Below are positions 8,501 to 16,285 of a stretch of 64,000 bases of DNA, one piece after another (within the stretch, counting starts at the first letter, position 1; every line of letters begins with the position of its first letter). Both the position numbers and the translations under genes were made by a program. The notes beneath the pieces are model-generated. The model made no database searches and had not been told where the DNA came from. It saw nothing but the letters and a program-made list of their open reading frames with translations. Source of the stretch: JAVBLQ01 sp031553435 (GTDB lineage: Bacteria > Bacteroidota > Bacteroidia > Bacteroidales > Azobacteroidaceae); NCBI GenBank assembly GCA_031553435.1, contig JAVBLQ010000003.1, positions 24,534 to 88,533 on the forward strand. Direction: 5' to 3'.

Positions 8501-8531
8501 TTGTGGCAAATAATATTCGGTAGTATCTTTG
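8501..8531 (+). promoter_or_regulatory. Promoter of a candidate small RNA
   Basis: TTG at 8501-8503 and TATCTTTG at 8524-8531 are separated by 20 bases, a textbook Bacteroidota -33/-7 pair. No protein gene follows on this strand before the terminator at 8593. Confidence 0.65.
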
Positions 8532-8537
8532 TAGTAT

Positions 8538-8622
8538 TAATTAAATTAACATTTAGTTAAGCCATATAAAATCTTCTGTTCAAATATAATGTGGGATGTT
8601 GTGAAACATCCCTTATTTTTTT
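8538..8622 (+). ncRNA. Candidate small RNA (about 85 nt)
   Basis: A good promoter is followed about 60 bases later by a strong intrinsic terminator with no coding frame between. The predicted transcript has an A/U-rich 5' part (UUAAUUAAAUUAAC) and ends in the hairpin GGGAUGUU-GUGA-AACAUCCC plus a U tract. I do not recognise it as 6S RNA, SRP RNA or tmRNA. Its 3' end is complementary to the last codons of the small gene on the opposite strand, so cis pairing with that mRNA is possible. Confidence 0.5.
8593..8622 (+). terminator. Intrinsic terminator of the candidate small RNA
   Basis: Perfect 8-bp stem GGGATGTT / AACATCCC with GTGA loop, followed by TTATTTTTTT. The minus strand has no T tract after the hairpin, so termination is directional. 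The T tract overlaps the stop codon of the minus-strand small gene. Confidence 0.85.
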
Positions 8623-8789
8623 CTCAAGCCTTTGTAAATCGGAACAAAAACAATAATTCCGGAAGCTATGATAGCAAAAATAACCTTCCCATCAATCACA
8701 GAAGAAGAACTCAACAAAATATATACTAATACAACCCAAAGTAAAACAATGCAAATAATCTGACTCTTTGATAATTCTCGTCTGGCCAT
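8613..8789 (-). CDS. Small two-helix membrane protein (58 aa)
   Basis: A 58-codon frame from the ATG at 8789 to TAA at 8613. The protein begins MARRELSKSQ, has a hydrophobic helix (IICIVLLWVVLVYILL), a short polar turn (SSSSVIDGK) and a second helix (VIFAIIASGIIVFVPI), and ends in basic YKGLRKK. Positive charges at both ends fit a hairpin in the inner membrane with both ends in the cytoplasm. No family recognised. No clear promoter was found upstream, where a GTTACRR-type hairpin sits. Its stop codon lies within the T tract of the opposing small-RNA terminator. The topology is coherent, but the gene is short. Confidence 0.6.
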   Translation of the reverse strand: MARRELSKSQIICIVLLWVVLVYILLSSSSVIDGKVIFAIIASGIIVFVPIYKGLRKK

Positions 8790-8804
8790 GATAATAATTT
8801 TTTT

Positions 8805-8874
8805 ACGAGTTACAGGTTACGGGTACATATTCAGCCTTTCACCTGTAACTTGTAACTCGTAACCTGTAACTTTT
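8805..8874. repeat. Intergenic hairpin built of GTTACRR units
   Basis: The left arm (8805-8824, ACGAGTTACAGGTTACGGGT) pairs with the longer right arm (8841-8874), which contains the complements of GTTACAG, GTTACGA and GTTACAA in tandem. It lies between the small membrane-protein gene and the tcdA promoter. Confidence 0.75.
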
Positions 8875-8888
8875 AATAGACAAATATA

Positions 8889-8896
8889 TATCTTTG
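8889..8896 (+). promoter_or_regulatory. -7 box of tcdA
   Basis: TATCTTTG matches the consensus and lies 23 bases before the ATG at 8920. This rules out an upstream in-frame start at 8896, which overlaps the box. Confidence 0.6.
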
Positions 8897-8919
8897 TGTC
8901 CTTATACAAAAACTCATTC

Positions 8920-9627
8920 ATGAATATTTTTCAAAGAACAGAATTATTATTGGGACCGGAAGTAATGGAAAAATTATCCCAAAAGCGTGTTATTATTTTC
9001 GGAGTTGGAGGTGTAGGCAGCTGGTGTGCAGAAAGTCTTGTCAGAACAGGTATTCAGAGACTGACAATTGTTGATTTTGATAATGTTTGTGAAACAAATA
9101 TCAATCGTCAATTGCATGCAACGACTAAAACTATTGGACAGGTTAAAACAGAAATATTAAAAAACCGGCTTCTGGAAATTAACCCTCTAGCTGAGATTAC
9201 AGCCATCCGGCAGGTTTATAATGAAGAAACTTCTTCATCCTTTCAATTAGATTCCTTTGATTATATCATTGATGCGATCGATAGTTTAAGTAGTAAAATA
9301 CATTTAATCAGAACGGCAACAGAAACAAATGCAATATTTTTCTCGTCGATGGGTGCAGCGTTGAAAATAGACCCTTCACGCATCAAAATTGCTGAATTTT
9401 GGAAAGTGCAAGGTTGTCCTCTTGGAGCTGCATTAAGAAGAACCATGCGAAAAGACAAAAAGTTTCCTTCAAAAAAATTCTTTTGCGTTTACAGCGATGA
9501 ATTATTAGAAAACAAAGGGAAATATGAATCATCCGGAAAAATGCCGAACGGAACTGTCGTGCATGTTACTGCTGTTTTTGGATTTACCTTAGCCGGTTTG
9601 GTAATTCAACATATTAATAAGAACTAA
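8920..9627 (+). CDS. tcdA: tRNA threonylcarbamoyladenosine dehydratase
   Basis: E1-like enzyme of the ThiF/MoeB superfamily that cyclises the t6A37 modification of tRNA to ct6A in an ATP-dependent step. 235 residues from the ATG at 8920. The nucleotide-binding loop GVGGVGS is at residues 28-34, followed by the acidic IVDFDNVCETNINRQ segment that binds the ATP phosphates and Mg. The NINRQ arginine is conserved. YIIDAIDS and CPLGAALRRTMRK follow in the positions usual for TcdA. Its stop codon overlaps the left arm of a hairpin with the conserved loop shared with four other sites. Confidence 0.88.
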   Translation: MNIFQRTELLLGPEVMEKLSQKRVIIFGVGGVGSWCAESLVRTGIQRLTIVDFDNVCETNINRQLHATTKTIGQVKTEILKNRLLEINPLAEITAIRQVYNEETSSSFQLDSFDYIIDAIDSLSSKIHLIRTATETNAIFFSSMGAALKIDPSRIKIAEFWKVQGCPLGAALRRTMRKDKKFPSKKFFCVYSDELLENKGKYESSGKMPNGTVVHVTAVFGFTLAGLVIQHINKN

Positions 9628-9688
9628 AAGTGAAAAACTAAAAGTGGGCTTACGCACGACAATTTTTCACTTTTAGTTTTTCACTTTT
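9626..9688. repeat. Intergenic hairpin with conserved 16-nt loop (copy 1)
   Basis: Perfect 21-bp stem (9626-9646 with 9668-9688, arms of AAAAGTGAAAAACT units) around the loop GGCTTACGCACGACAA at 9647-9662. It sits between the convergent ends of tcdA and clpC and starts within the tcdA stop codon. T-rich on both strands outside the loop, so it could end transcription in both directions. Confidence 0.85.
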
Positions 9689-9694
9689 CATTTT

Positions 9695-12244
9695 CTAATT
9701 ACTTTTTGCCGTCTCCTCATTTTCAATTTTCAATTTTCCATTCTCAATTTTAGAAACAATCTTCTGATTTTCTTTATCAAAGTCAACAGTGATTGTATCT
9801 CCTTCACTGACAGTGGCACGAATAATCATTTCGGCTAATTCATCTTCCAGATATTTTTGAATCGCTCTTTTCAACGGACGCGCTCCATATTGAACATCAT
9901 ATCCTTTGGATGCAATGAATTCTTTTACATCATCTGTGATCACCAAATGATAACCCAAGTTTTCAACCCGTTTGTAAAAGCCTTTCAATTCAAGATCAAT
10001 GATTTTGTAAATAGCATCTTTATCCAGTTGATCGAACATGACAATATCATCAACACGATTCAGGAATTCAGGAGCAAATGCTCTGTGTAAAGCTTTTTGG
10101 ATCACTCCACGTGAAAATTCTTTGTCGTCAGTACCGGTTGAAGGCGTAGCAAAACCAACCCCTTTTCCAAAATCTTTTAATTGACGTGTACCGATATTGG
10201 AAGTCATAATTAACAGTGTGTTCTTGAAATCTATTCTTCTTCCCAAACTATCCGTCAAGCGTCCTTCATCCAATACCTGAAGTAAAAGGTTGAATACATC
10301 CGGATGCGCTTTTTCTATTTCATCGAGCAGAACAACGGAATATGGCTTACGGCGTACTTTTTCAGTCAATTGTCCACCTTCTTCATACCCTACGTATCCT
10401 GGAGGCGCTCCGATCAATCTGGACACACTGAATTTTTCCATGTATTCACTCATATCAATACGAATCAGAGTATCAGCCGAATCAAACATATATTCTGCCA
10501 GCATCTTGGCTAAATGAGTTTTTCCAACGCCTGTTGGGCCTAAAAACATAAATGTTCCGATAGGCTTGTTCGGATCCTTCAGTCCCACCCTATTTCGTTG
10601 TATTGCTTTTACAATTTTTTCAACAGCTTCGTCCTGACCAATGACTTTTCCTTTCAATTGGTCTTTCATTTCCAATAATTTCTGGTTTTCAGCTTTTGCA
10701 ATCCGTTGTACGGGAACACCCGACATCATGGCAACAACTTCGGCCACTTTTTCTTCATCAACAATTTGCTTATTTTCCTGAAGTTCTTCTTCCCATTTTT
10801 GTTTGGCAGCTTCCAACTGCAAAATAACTTTACGTTCTTTATCGCGGAAACTGGCTGCCAATTCAAAATTCTGAGACTTAACGGCTTGCAGTTTTTGTTG
10901 TTTGGTATCTTCTACGGCAGCTTCTAATTCTTCAATTTCTTTGGGAACTACAATATTGGAAATATGTACACGGGAGCCTGATTCGTCCAATGCATCAATC
11001 GCTTTATCCGGAAAATTACGGTCACTGATATATCTTTCCGTCAATTTCACGCAAGCATCGATTGCTTCCGGAGTATAAATTACATTGTGATGTTCTTCAT
11101 ACTTCGGTTTGATGTTCTGAAGAATCTGCATTGTTTCTTCCGGAGTAGTCGGATCTACCATTACTTTTTGGAAACGGCGTTCCAAAGCTCCGTCTTTTTC
11201 TATATTTTTTCTATACTCATCCAGCGTTGTTGCTCCGATACATTGAATTTCGCCTCTTGACAATGCCGGTTTCAACATATTAGCAGCATCCATCGAACCG
11301 GCAGCACCTCCTGCACCGACAATCGTATGAATTTCATCGATGAACAAGATGATATTCGGGTTCTTAGACAATTCGTTCAAAATCGCTTTTATCCTTTCTT
11401 CAAATTGTCCGCGATATTTTGTTCCGGCCACAATCGAAGCCATATCCAAATTAATAACCCGTTTGTCGAATAATACACGGGATACTTTTCTTTGAACAAT
11501 TCTCAAAGCTAATCCTTCGACAATAGCAGACTTACCAACTCCAGGTTCACCGATTAATACCGGATTATTTTTCTTTCTCCGGCTTAATATCTGCGCCAAA
11601 CGCTCAATTTCCCGTTCTCTGCCCACAATCGGATCCAGACGATTTTCTTCTGCGGCACGAGTCATATCGGTTCCGAAATTATCAAGCACAGGTGTGTCAC
11701 TGGTGGTCCTTTGGCCTCCCTGAGATTTCGGATTATTTTTTGATTTTGAGAAATCATCCTCTTCGTCATCATTTTCATCCGTAAAACCAGGTCCAAACTG
11801 AGGATCATCCATAGAAGCCTCACCTGTTAATACGCTATAAACCGATTGATAATCAATTCCATGAGATATTAAAACCCTGGAAGCTATACTATTTTTTTCT
11901 TTCAACATACTCAATAATAAATGTTCCGTGTCGGTAAACTTACTTTTAAGATTCATCGATTCAAGAATACTTAACCTCAAAAGGTTTTCAACACTTTTGT
12001 CAACAACAATATTTTCAACCGATTCAAAAACCGAATCGGAACGAATTTCATTTTCAATCTCTGACTTTATGTCAGACGGATCTACTCCAGCCATGCGAAT
12101 AATTTCAACAGCGGTACAATCTTCATTGCGCAATAAACCCAACAAAAGATGTTCAACGCCGATGTAGTCATTATGAAGACGCCCAGCCTCTTCACGGCTG
12201 AAACTGATAATATCCTTTACGCTTTCTGAAAAATTCTTTTCCAT
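9695..12244 (-). CDS. clpC: ATP-dependent Clp protease ATP-binding subunit ClpC
   Basis: HSP100 unfoldase that feeds substrates to ClpP in the cytoplasm, 849 residues. Two Clp-N repeats occupy residues 1-145. The first AAA+ module has Walker A GEPGVGKS at 232-239 and Walker B FIDEIH near 301. A UVR-type coiled segment is near 445-475. The second AAA+ module has GPTGVGKT at 569-576. KGVGF near 690 fits the ClpP-docking loop. The middle domain is short, as in ClpC rather than ClpB. A -7 box lies 39 bases upstream of the ATG. Odd point: the last residues (SKIENGKLKIENEE...) are translated from an intergenic-type repeat. Confidence 0.95.
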   Translation of the reverse strand: MEKNFSESVKDIISFSREEAGRLHNDYIGVEHLLLGLLRNEDCTAVEIIRMAGVDPSDIKSEIENEIRSDSVFESVENIVVDKSVENLLRLSILESMNLKSKFTDTEHLLLSMLKEKNSIASRVLISHGIDYQSVYSVLTGEASMDDPQFGPGFTDENDDEEDDFSKSKNNPKSQGGQRTTSDTPVLDNFGTDMTRAAEENRLDPIVGREREIERLAQILSRRKKNNPVLIGEPGVGKSAIVEGLALRIVQRKVSRVLFDKRVINLDMASIVAGTKYRGQFEERIKAILNELSKNPNIILFIDEIHTIVGAGGAAGSMDAANMLKPALSRGEIQCIGATTLDEYRKNIEKDGALERRFQKVMVDPTTPEETMQILQNIKPKYEEHHNVIYTPEAIDACVKLTERYISDRNFPDKAIDALDESGSRVHISNIVVPKEIEELEAAVEDTKQQKLQAVKSQNFELAASFRDKERKVILQLEAAKQKWEEELQENKQIVDEEKVAEVVAMMSGVPVQRIAKAENQKLLEMKDQLKGKVIGQDEAVEKIVKAIQRNRVGLKDPNKPIGTFMFLGPTGVGKTHLAKMLAEYMFDSADTLIRIDMSEYMEKFSVSRLIGAPPGYVGYEEGGQLTEKVRRKPYSVVLLDEIEKAHPDVFNLLLQVLDEGRLTDSLGRRIDFKNTLLIMTSNIGTRQLKDFGKGVGFATPSTGTDDKEFSRGVIQKALHRAFAPEFLNRVDDIVMFDQLDKDAIYKIIDLELKGFYKRVENLGYHLVITDDVKEFIASKGYDVQYGARPLKRAIQKYLEDELAEMIIRATVSEGDTITVDFDKENQKIVSKIENGKLKIENEETAKSN
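9718..9751 (-). repeat. Repeat half-element translated as the ClpC C-terminus
   Basis: The plus strand reads TCATTTTCAATTTTCAATT and onward, identical for 19 bases to the repeat arm at 25334-25352. In the clpC frame it encodes KIENGKLKIENE, beyond the family's conserved end. Confidence 0.75.
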
Positions 12245-12282
12245 AATTATATATATTTTTCGGGGCTTTTCCGAGTATTTTA

Positions 12283-12290
12283 CAAATATA
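12283..12290 (-). promoter_or_regulatory. -7 box of clpC
   Basis: TATATTTG on the minus strand, 39 bases before the clpC ATG. No CtsR or CIRCE-like operator was seen beside it. Confidence 0.5.
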
Positions 12291-12351
12291 CAACAAATAT
12301 CTTCATATTTTGCTCAAAATATATGCCAGAAAAAATTCACTAAAATCAAAA

Positions 12352-12383
12352 TTTTTGTATTACAAGAAAAAACCGTAACTTTA
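12352..12383 (+). promoter_or_regulatory. Possible promoter of gyrA
   Basis: TTTTTG at 12352-12357 and TAACTTTA at 12376-12383 are 18 bases apart. The -7 box ends in A instead of G, and the leader would be about 45 bases. Confidence 0.4.
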
Positions 12384-12433
12384 GTGCGTTTTTTCACAGC
12401 ATAAAATTTGAAGTTTTAACAATCAAAATATAA

Positions 12434-14941
12434 ATGGCAGATCAAGAAAGAATTATTAAAATCAATATCGAAGAAGAGATGAAATCTGCGTACATTGACT
12501 ATTCAATGTCCGTTATCGTTTCACGTGCATTGCCGGATGTAAGAGATGGTTTCAAACCCGTTCACCGGCGCGTTTTATTTGGAATGAACGAATTGGGGAA
12601 TACTTCCGATAAACCTTATAAAAAGTCTGCCAGAATCGTGGGAGAAGTACTCGGTAAATACCACCCGCATGGTGATAGTTCCGTGTATTTTGCAATGGTA
12701 CGTATGGCTCAGGAGTGGTCGCTCCGCTATCCTTTGGTAGACGGACAAGGAAATTTCGGATCGGTTGACGGAGATATGCCTGCAGCTATGCGTTATACTG
12801 AAGCGCGCTTTGCCAAATTGGCAGAAGAAATGTTGAGGGATATCGACAAAGAAACTGTTGATTTCCAACTCAACTTTGATGATACGTTAAAAGAGCCCAC
12901 CGTGTTGCCTACACGCATTCCTAATTTATTAATAAACGGCGCTTCCGGGATTGCCGTGGGAATGGCTACCAATATGCCTCCCCACAACATGACGGAGTCC
13001 ATTAATGCCATTGTGGCATATGTAGATTCGAGAGCATCTATTGATATGGAGGGCTTGATGCAATATATCAAAGCTCCTGATTTCCCGACAGGTGGTTATA
13101 TTTACGGATATGCCGGCGTGAAATCTGCTTTTGAAACCGGACGTGGCCGTGTTGTTTTAAGAGGAAAAGCTGAAATTGAAAATGAAGGAAACCGTGAAAA
13201 AATAATCATCACGGAAATACCATATTTGGTAAACAAAGCCGAACTGATCAAAACAATAGCTGACCTGGTTGAAGAAAAGAAAATCGAAGGAATCACCAAT
13301 GTAAATGACGAATCAGACCGCCAGGGAATGCGTATTGTTGTCGATGTCAGACGAGATGCCAATGCCAATGTGATTCTGAATAAACTGTATAAATTTACAG
13401 CATTGCAATCATCTTTCAGCGTAAACAACATTGCCTTGGTCAACGGACGTCCCAAAATGTTGAATCTCAAAGATATGATTGGACATTTTGTTGACCACCG
13501 CCATGAGGTTGTTACCAGACGCACACAATTTGAATTGAGAAAGGCCGAAGAAAGAGCACATATCCTTGAAGGTTTGATCATTGCATCTGATAATATTGAT
13601 GAAGTTATCGCCATCATCCGTTCTTCCGGCAGTCCGAATGAAGCAATCGAACGCTTGATAGAAAGATTTAAGCTCTCCGATATACAAGCCAGAGCGATTG
13701 TTGAAATGCGTTTGCGCCAGTTGACCGGACTGGAGCAAGATAAGCTAAGAAACGAATACGAGGAAGTTTGTAAATTAATCGAACACCTCAAAAGCATTCT
13801 TTCAAATGAAGATATGCGGATGGAAATTATCAAAGATGAATTGATTGAAATCCGTGATAAATATGGTGATGAAAGAAAAACAGAAATCATCTATGCATCA
13901 GAAGAATTAAATCCGGAGGATTTTTATGCCGATGATGAAATGATCATTACCATTTCGCACATGGGGTACATCAAACGGACTCCTCTTTCAGAATTCCGCG
14001 CACAAGGACGTGGAGGCGTAGGAGCCAAAGGAACAGAAACCCGTGACGAAGATTTTGTAGAATACATTTATCCCGCAAGCATGCACGCTACCATGCTTTT
14101 CTTTACTCAAAAAGGGAAATGCTATTGGCTCAAGGTTTTCGAAATTCCCGAAGGAACCAAAAACTCCAAAGGAAGAGCTATTCAAAATCTGTTGAATATT
14201 GATTCCGATGATAAAGTCAGTGCATTTATCAGAGTTAAAAATCTGACAAGTGATATTGATTTCATCAATTCTCATTATTTATTATTCTGTACTAAAAAGG
14301 GTGTGATTAAGAAAACGTTATTGGAAGCATATTCCCGTCCTCGTCAGAACGGTGTCAATGCTATTACCATCCGTGAAGACGATCAGGTAATTGATGTTAG
14401 GATGACCAACGGTAATAATCATATCCTCATCGCCAATAAGAATGGCCGCGCTATTCGTTTCCATGAAAGCGTTGTTCGTGTAATGGGAAGAACTGCTACC
14501 GGAGTTCGGGGAATGACATTAGACGAAGACGGTCAGGATGAAGTAATTGGAATGATTTGTGTTAAAAATCCGGAAAAAGAAACAATAATGGTTGTTTCCG
14601 AACAAGGTTACGGAAAACGTTCCGATCTCGAAGATTACCGCATAACCAACCGTGGAGGTAAAGGAGTAAAAACCATCAATGTAACTGAAAAAACCGGAAA
14701 ACTGGTTGCCATCAAAACTGTTACCGACGAAAATGACCTGATGATCATCAATAAATCAGGAATTACCATACGTCTGAAAGTCTCCGATTTCCGGATTACC
14801 GGTCGTGCCACACAAGGCGTTCGTTTGATCAATCTGGGAAAACGCAATGATGAAATAGCTTCCGTATGTAAAGTAATGTCGGATGTGGAAGAAAACAAAG
14901 AAGCCGGCAACGATGAAACCAATGAAATAACCCAAGAATGA
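12434..14941 (+). CDS. gyrA: DNA gyrase subunit A
   Basis: Breakage-reunion subunit of the type II topoisomerase that introduces negative supercoils, 835 residues. The winged-helix domain carries ALPDVRDGFKPVHRR near residue 32 and the active-site tyrosine 121 in AAMRYTEAR. The quinolone-resistance region reads HPHGDSSVYF: Ser82 is present (susceptible-type residue), while the position equal to E. coli Asp87 is Phe86. The C-terminal pinwheel starts near residue 510 and has the GyrA-box-like QGRGGVGAKG, which distinguishes it from ParC. It is divergent from clpC and followed 31 bases later by a TPR gene. Confidence 0.96.
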   Translation: MADQERIIKINIEEEMKSAYIDYSMSVIVSRALPDVRDGFKPVHRRVLFGMNELGNTSDKPYKKSARIVGEVLGKYHPHGDSSVYFAMVRMAQEWSLRYPLVDGQGNFGSVDGDMPAAMRYTEARFAKLAEEMLRDIDKETVDFQLNFDDTLKEPTVLPTRIPNLLINGASGIAVGMATNMPPHNMTESINAIVAYVDSRASIDMEGLMQYIKAPDFPTGGYIYGYAGVKSAFETGRGRVVLRGKAEIENEGNREKIIITEIPYLVNKAELIKTIADLVEEKKIEGITNVNDESDRQGMRIVVDVRRDANANVILNKLYKFTALQSSFSVNNIALVNGRPKMLNLKDMIGHFVDHRHEVVTRRTQFELRKAEERAHILEGLIIASDNIDEVIAIIRSSGSPNEAIERLIERFKLSDIQARAIVEMRLRQLTGLEQDKLRNEYEEVCKLIEHLKSILSNEDMRMEIIKDELIEIRDKYGDERKTEIIYASEELNPEDFYADDEMIITISHMGYIKRTPLSEFRAQGRGGVGAKGTETRDEDFVEYIYPASMHATMLFFTQKGKCYWLKVFEIPEGTKNSKGRAIQNLLNIDSDDKVSAFIRVKNLTSDIDFINSHYLLFCTKKGVIKKTLLEAYSRPRQNGVNAITIREDDQVIDVRMTNGNNHILIANKNGRAIRFHESVVRVMGRTATGVRGMTLDEDGQDEVIGMICVKNPEKETIMVVSEQGYGKRSDLEDYRITNRGGKGVKTINVTEKTGKLVAIKTVTDENDLMIINKSGITIRLKVSDFRITGRATQGVRLINLGKRNDEIASVCKVMSDVEENKEAGNDETNEITQE

Positions 14942-14972
14942 AAATAATAAACCATCTAAAAGAATTATAACA

Positions 14973-16205
14973 ATGAAACGACTATTATTTACAGTTGCGA
15001 TGTGTATTGCAATTGTTGGTTCGTCATTCGGACAGAAAAAAGCCGTCAATGATGCAAAAAATGAAGCAAAAGCTGAAAAACCTAATTTTGATGAAGCAAG
15101 AAATTTGATCAAAGGAGCTTTGACAAATCCCGAAACAAAAGATGATCCGAATACCTGGTATGTAGCCGGTGACATCGAAAATGCTCAATTCGACAAACTG
15201 AGAATTAATAAAGAACTTTTGAAACAAACCGTTGATGAAGCAGCTATGTACAATGCTCTTTACAACATCACTCCTTATTTTTTGGTTTGCGATTCTTTAG
15301 ATCAGTTGCCTGATGAAAAAGGGAAAGTAAAATCTAAATTCAGGAAAAACATAAAATCGATCCTTCAGACAAATGCTAATTATTTGATTAACGGAGGCGC
15401 TTATTTCTATGAAAATCAAGATTATCCAAAGGCATACGCTTTTTTCCAACAGTATCTTAACCTTCCTGATTTAGCAATGTTCATAGGAGATAAAACTCCT
15501 ATAGTTGCTAAAAATGACTCTAATTATATGATGATCAAATTCTATTCAGGAATTGCAGCTTCTCAAATGGAAGATCATTCAAAAGCCATCAAAGCTTACG
15601 AAAGTCTGAAAAATGACAATTACAAAGCCGCTGAAGTATATCAATATCTATGTATGGAATACGATCAGGCTAAAGATTCTGTAAATTTCGTCAAAACTTT
15701 GAAAGAAGGTGTTGAAAAATTCCCGGATAATTCCTATTTCATACTTAACCTGATCAATCAATACATTTATGGTAATAAAACAGACGAAGCTATCACCTAT
15801 TTGAACAAAGCTATTGCTCAAAAACCAGAAGATCCTCAACTCTACGATGTTTTGGGTAAAATTTATGAGAACAGAAAAGAAATAGATAAGGCTACTGAAA
15901 ACTTCCAGAAAGCGCTTTCTTTCAACCCTGAATATGCAGAAGCTATCGGTGACATGGGACGTATCTATTACAATCAGGCTGTAGAACTTCAACAAAAAGC
16001 CAACGATATTACCGACAATAAACAATATCAGACTACTCTCGTTGATGTAAAAGCTTTGTTCCAAAAAGCATTACCGTTTTTTGAAAAAGCTCATAAATTG
16101 AAACCAGAAGAAAGAGAATATAAATTGGCTCTTCGCGGAATCTATTATAGCTTAAACATGGGTACTGAACTTGAAGCTATTGAAAAGGAATTGAATAGCT
16201 ATTAA
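14973..16205 (+). CDS. Exported tetratricopeptide-repeat protein
   Basis: 410-residue protein with an N-terminal signal peptide (MKRLLFTVAMCIAIVGSSFG, cut near Gln-21), so periplasmic or outer-membrane associated. The mature part is helical with several TPR units, clearest at about residues 200-330 (YNLAL-like pairs such as AITYLNKAIAQKPEDPQLYDVLGKIYENRKEIDKATENFQKALSFNPEYAEAIGDMGRIYY, split here only as a description of consecutive 34-residue units). TPR proteins act as scaffolds; the partner is unknown. It lies 31 bases after gyrA in a placement common in Bacteroidales and is closed by a strong terminator. Confidence 0.82.
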   Translation: MKRLLFTVAMCIAIVGSSFGQKKAVNDAKNEAKAEKPNFDEARNLIKGALTNPETKDDPNTWYVAGDIENAQFDKLRINKELLKQTVDEAAMYNALYNITPYFLVCDSLDQLPDEKGKVKSKFRKNIKSILQTNANYLINGGAYFYENQDYPKAYAFFQQYLNLPDLAMFIGDKTPIVAKNDSNYMMIKFYSGIAASQMEDHSKAIKAYESLKNDNYKAAEVYQYLCMEYDQAKDSVNFVKTLKEGVEKFPDNSYFILNLINQYIYGNKTDEAITYLNKAIAQKPEDPQLYDVLGKIYENRKEIDKATENFQKALSFNPEYAEAIGDMGRIYYNQAVELQQKANDITDNKQYQTTLVDVKALFQKALPFFEKAHKLKPEEREYKLALRGIYYSLNMGTELEAIEKELNSY

Positions 16206-16222
16206 AAGAACATATATCTATC

Positions 16223-16267
16223 AAAAAATACCGCTAAAGCAATATTTCAACTTTAGCGGTATTTTTT
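16223..16267. terminator. Bidirectional terminator between TPR and transporter genes
   Basis: Perfect 17-bp stem: 16223-16239 and 16251-16267, each arm beginning or ending in six A or six T, around an 11-base loop. It serves both convergent genes. Confidence 0.92.
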
Positions 16268-16285
16268 ACTCTTGACCTTCGCCTT

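Noticed and set aside
8613..8622. Bidirectional terminator at 8593-8622
   Set aside because: Only the plus strand has a T tract after the hairpin, and the minus-strand gene ends before the hairpin is complete.
13102..13890. 262-codon open frame on the minus strand inside gyrA
   Set aside because: It is fully antisense to gyrA, its translation is Ser/Ile/Arg-rich with no family resemblance, and it mirrors gyrA codon positions. It is a shadow frame.
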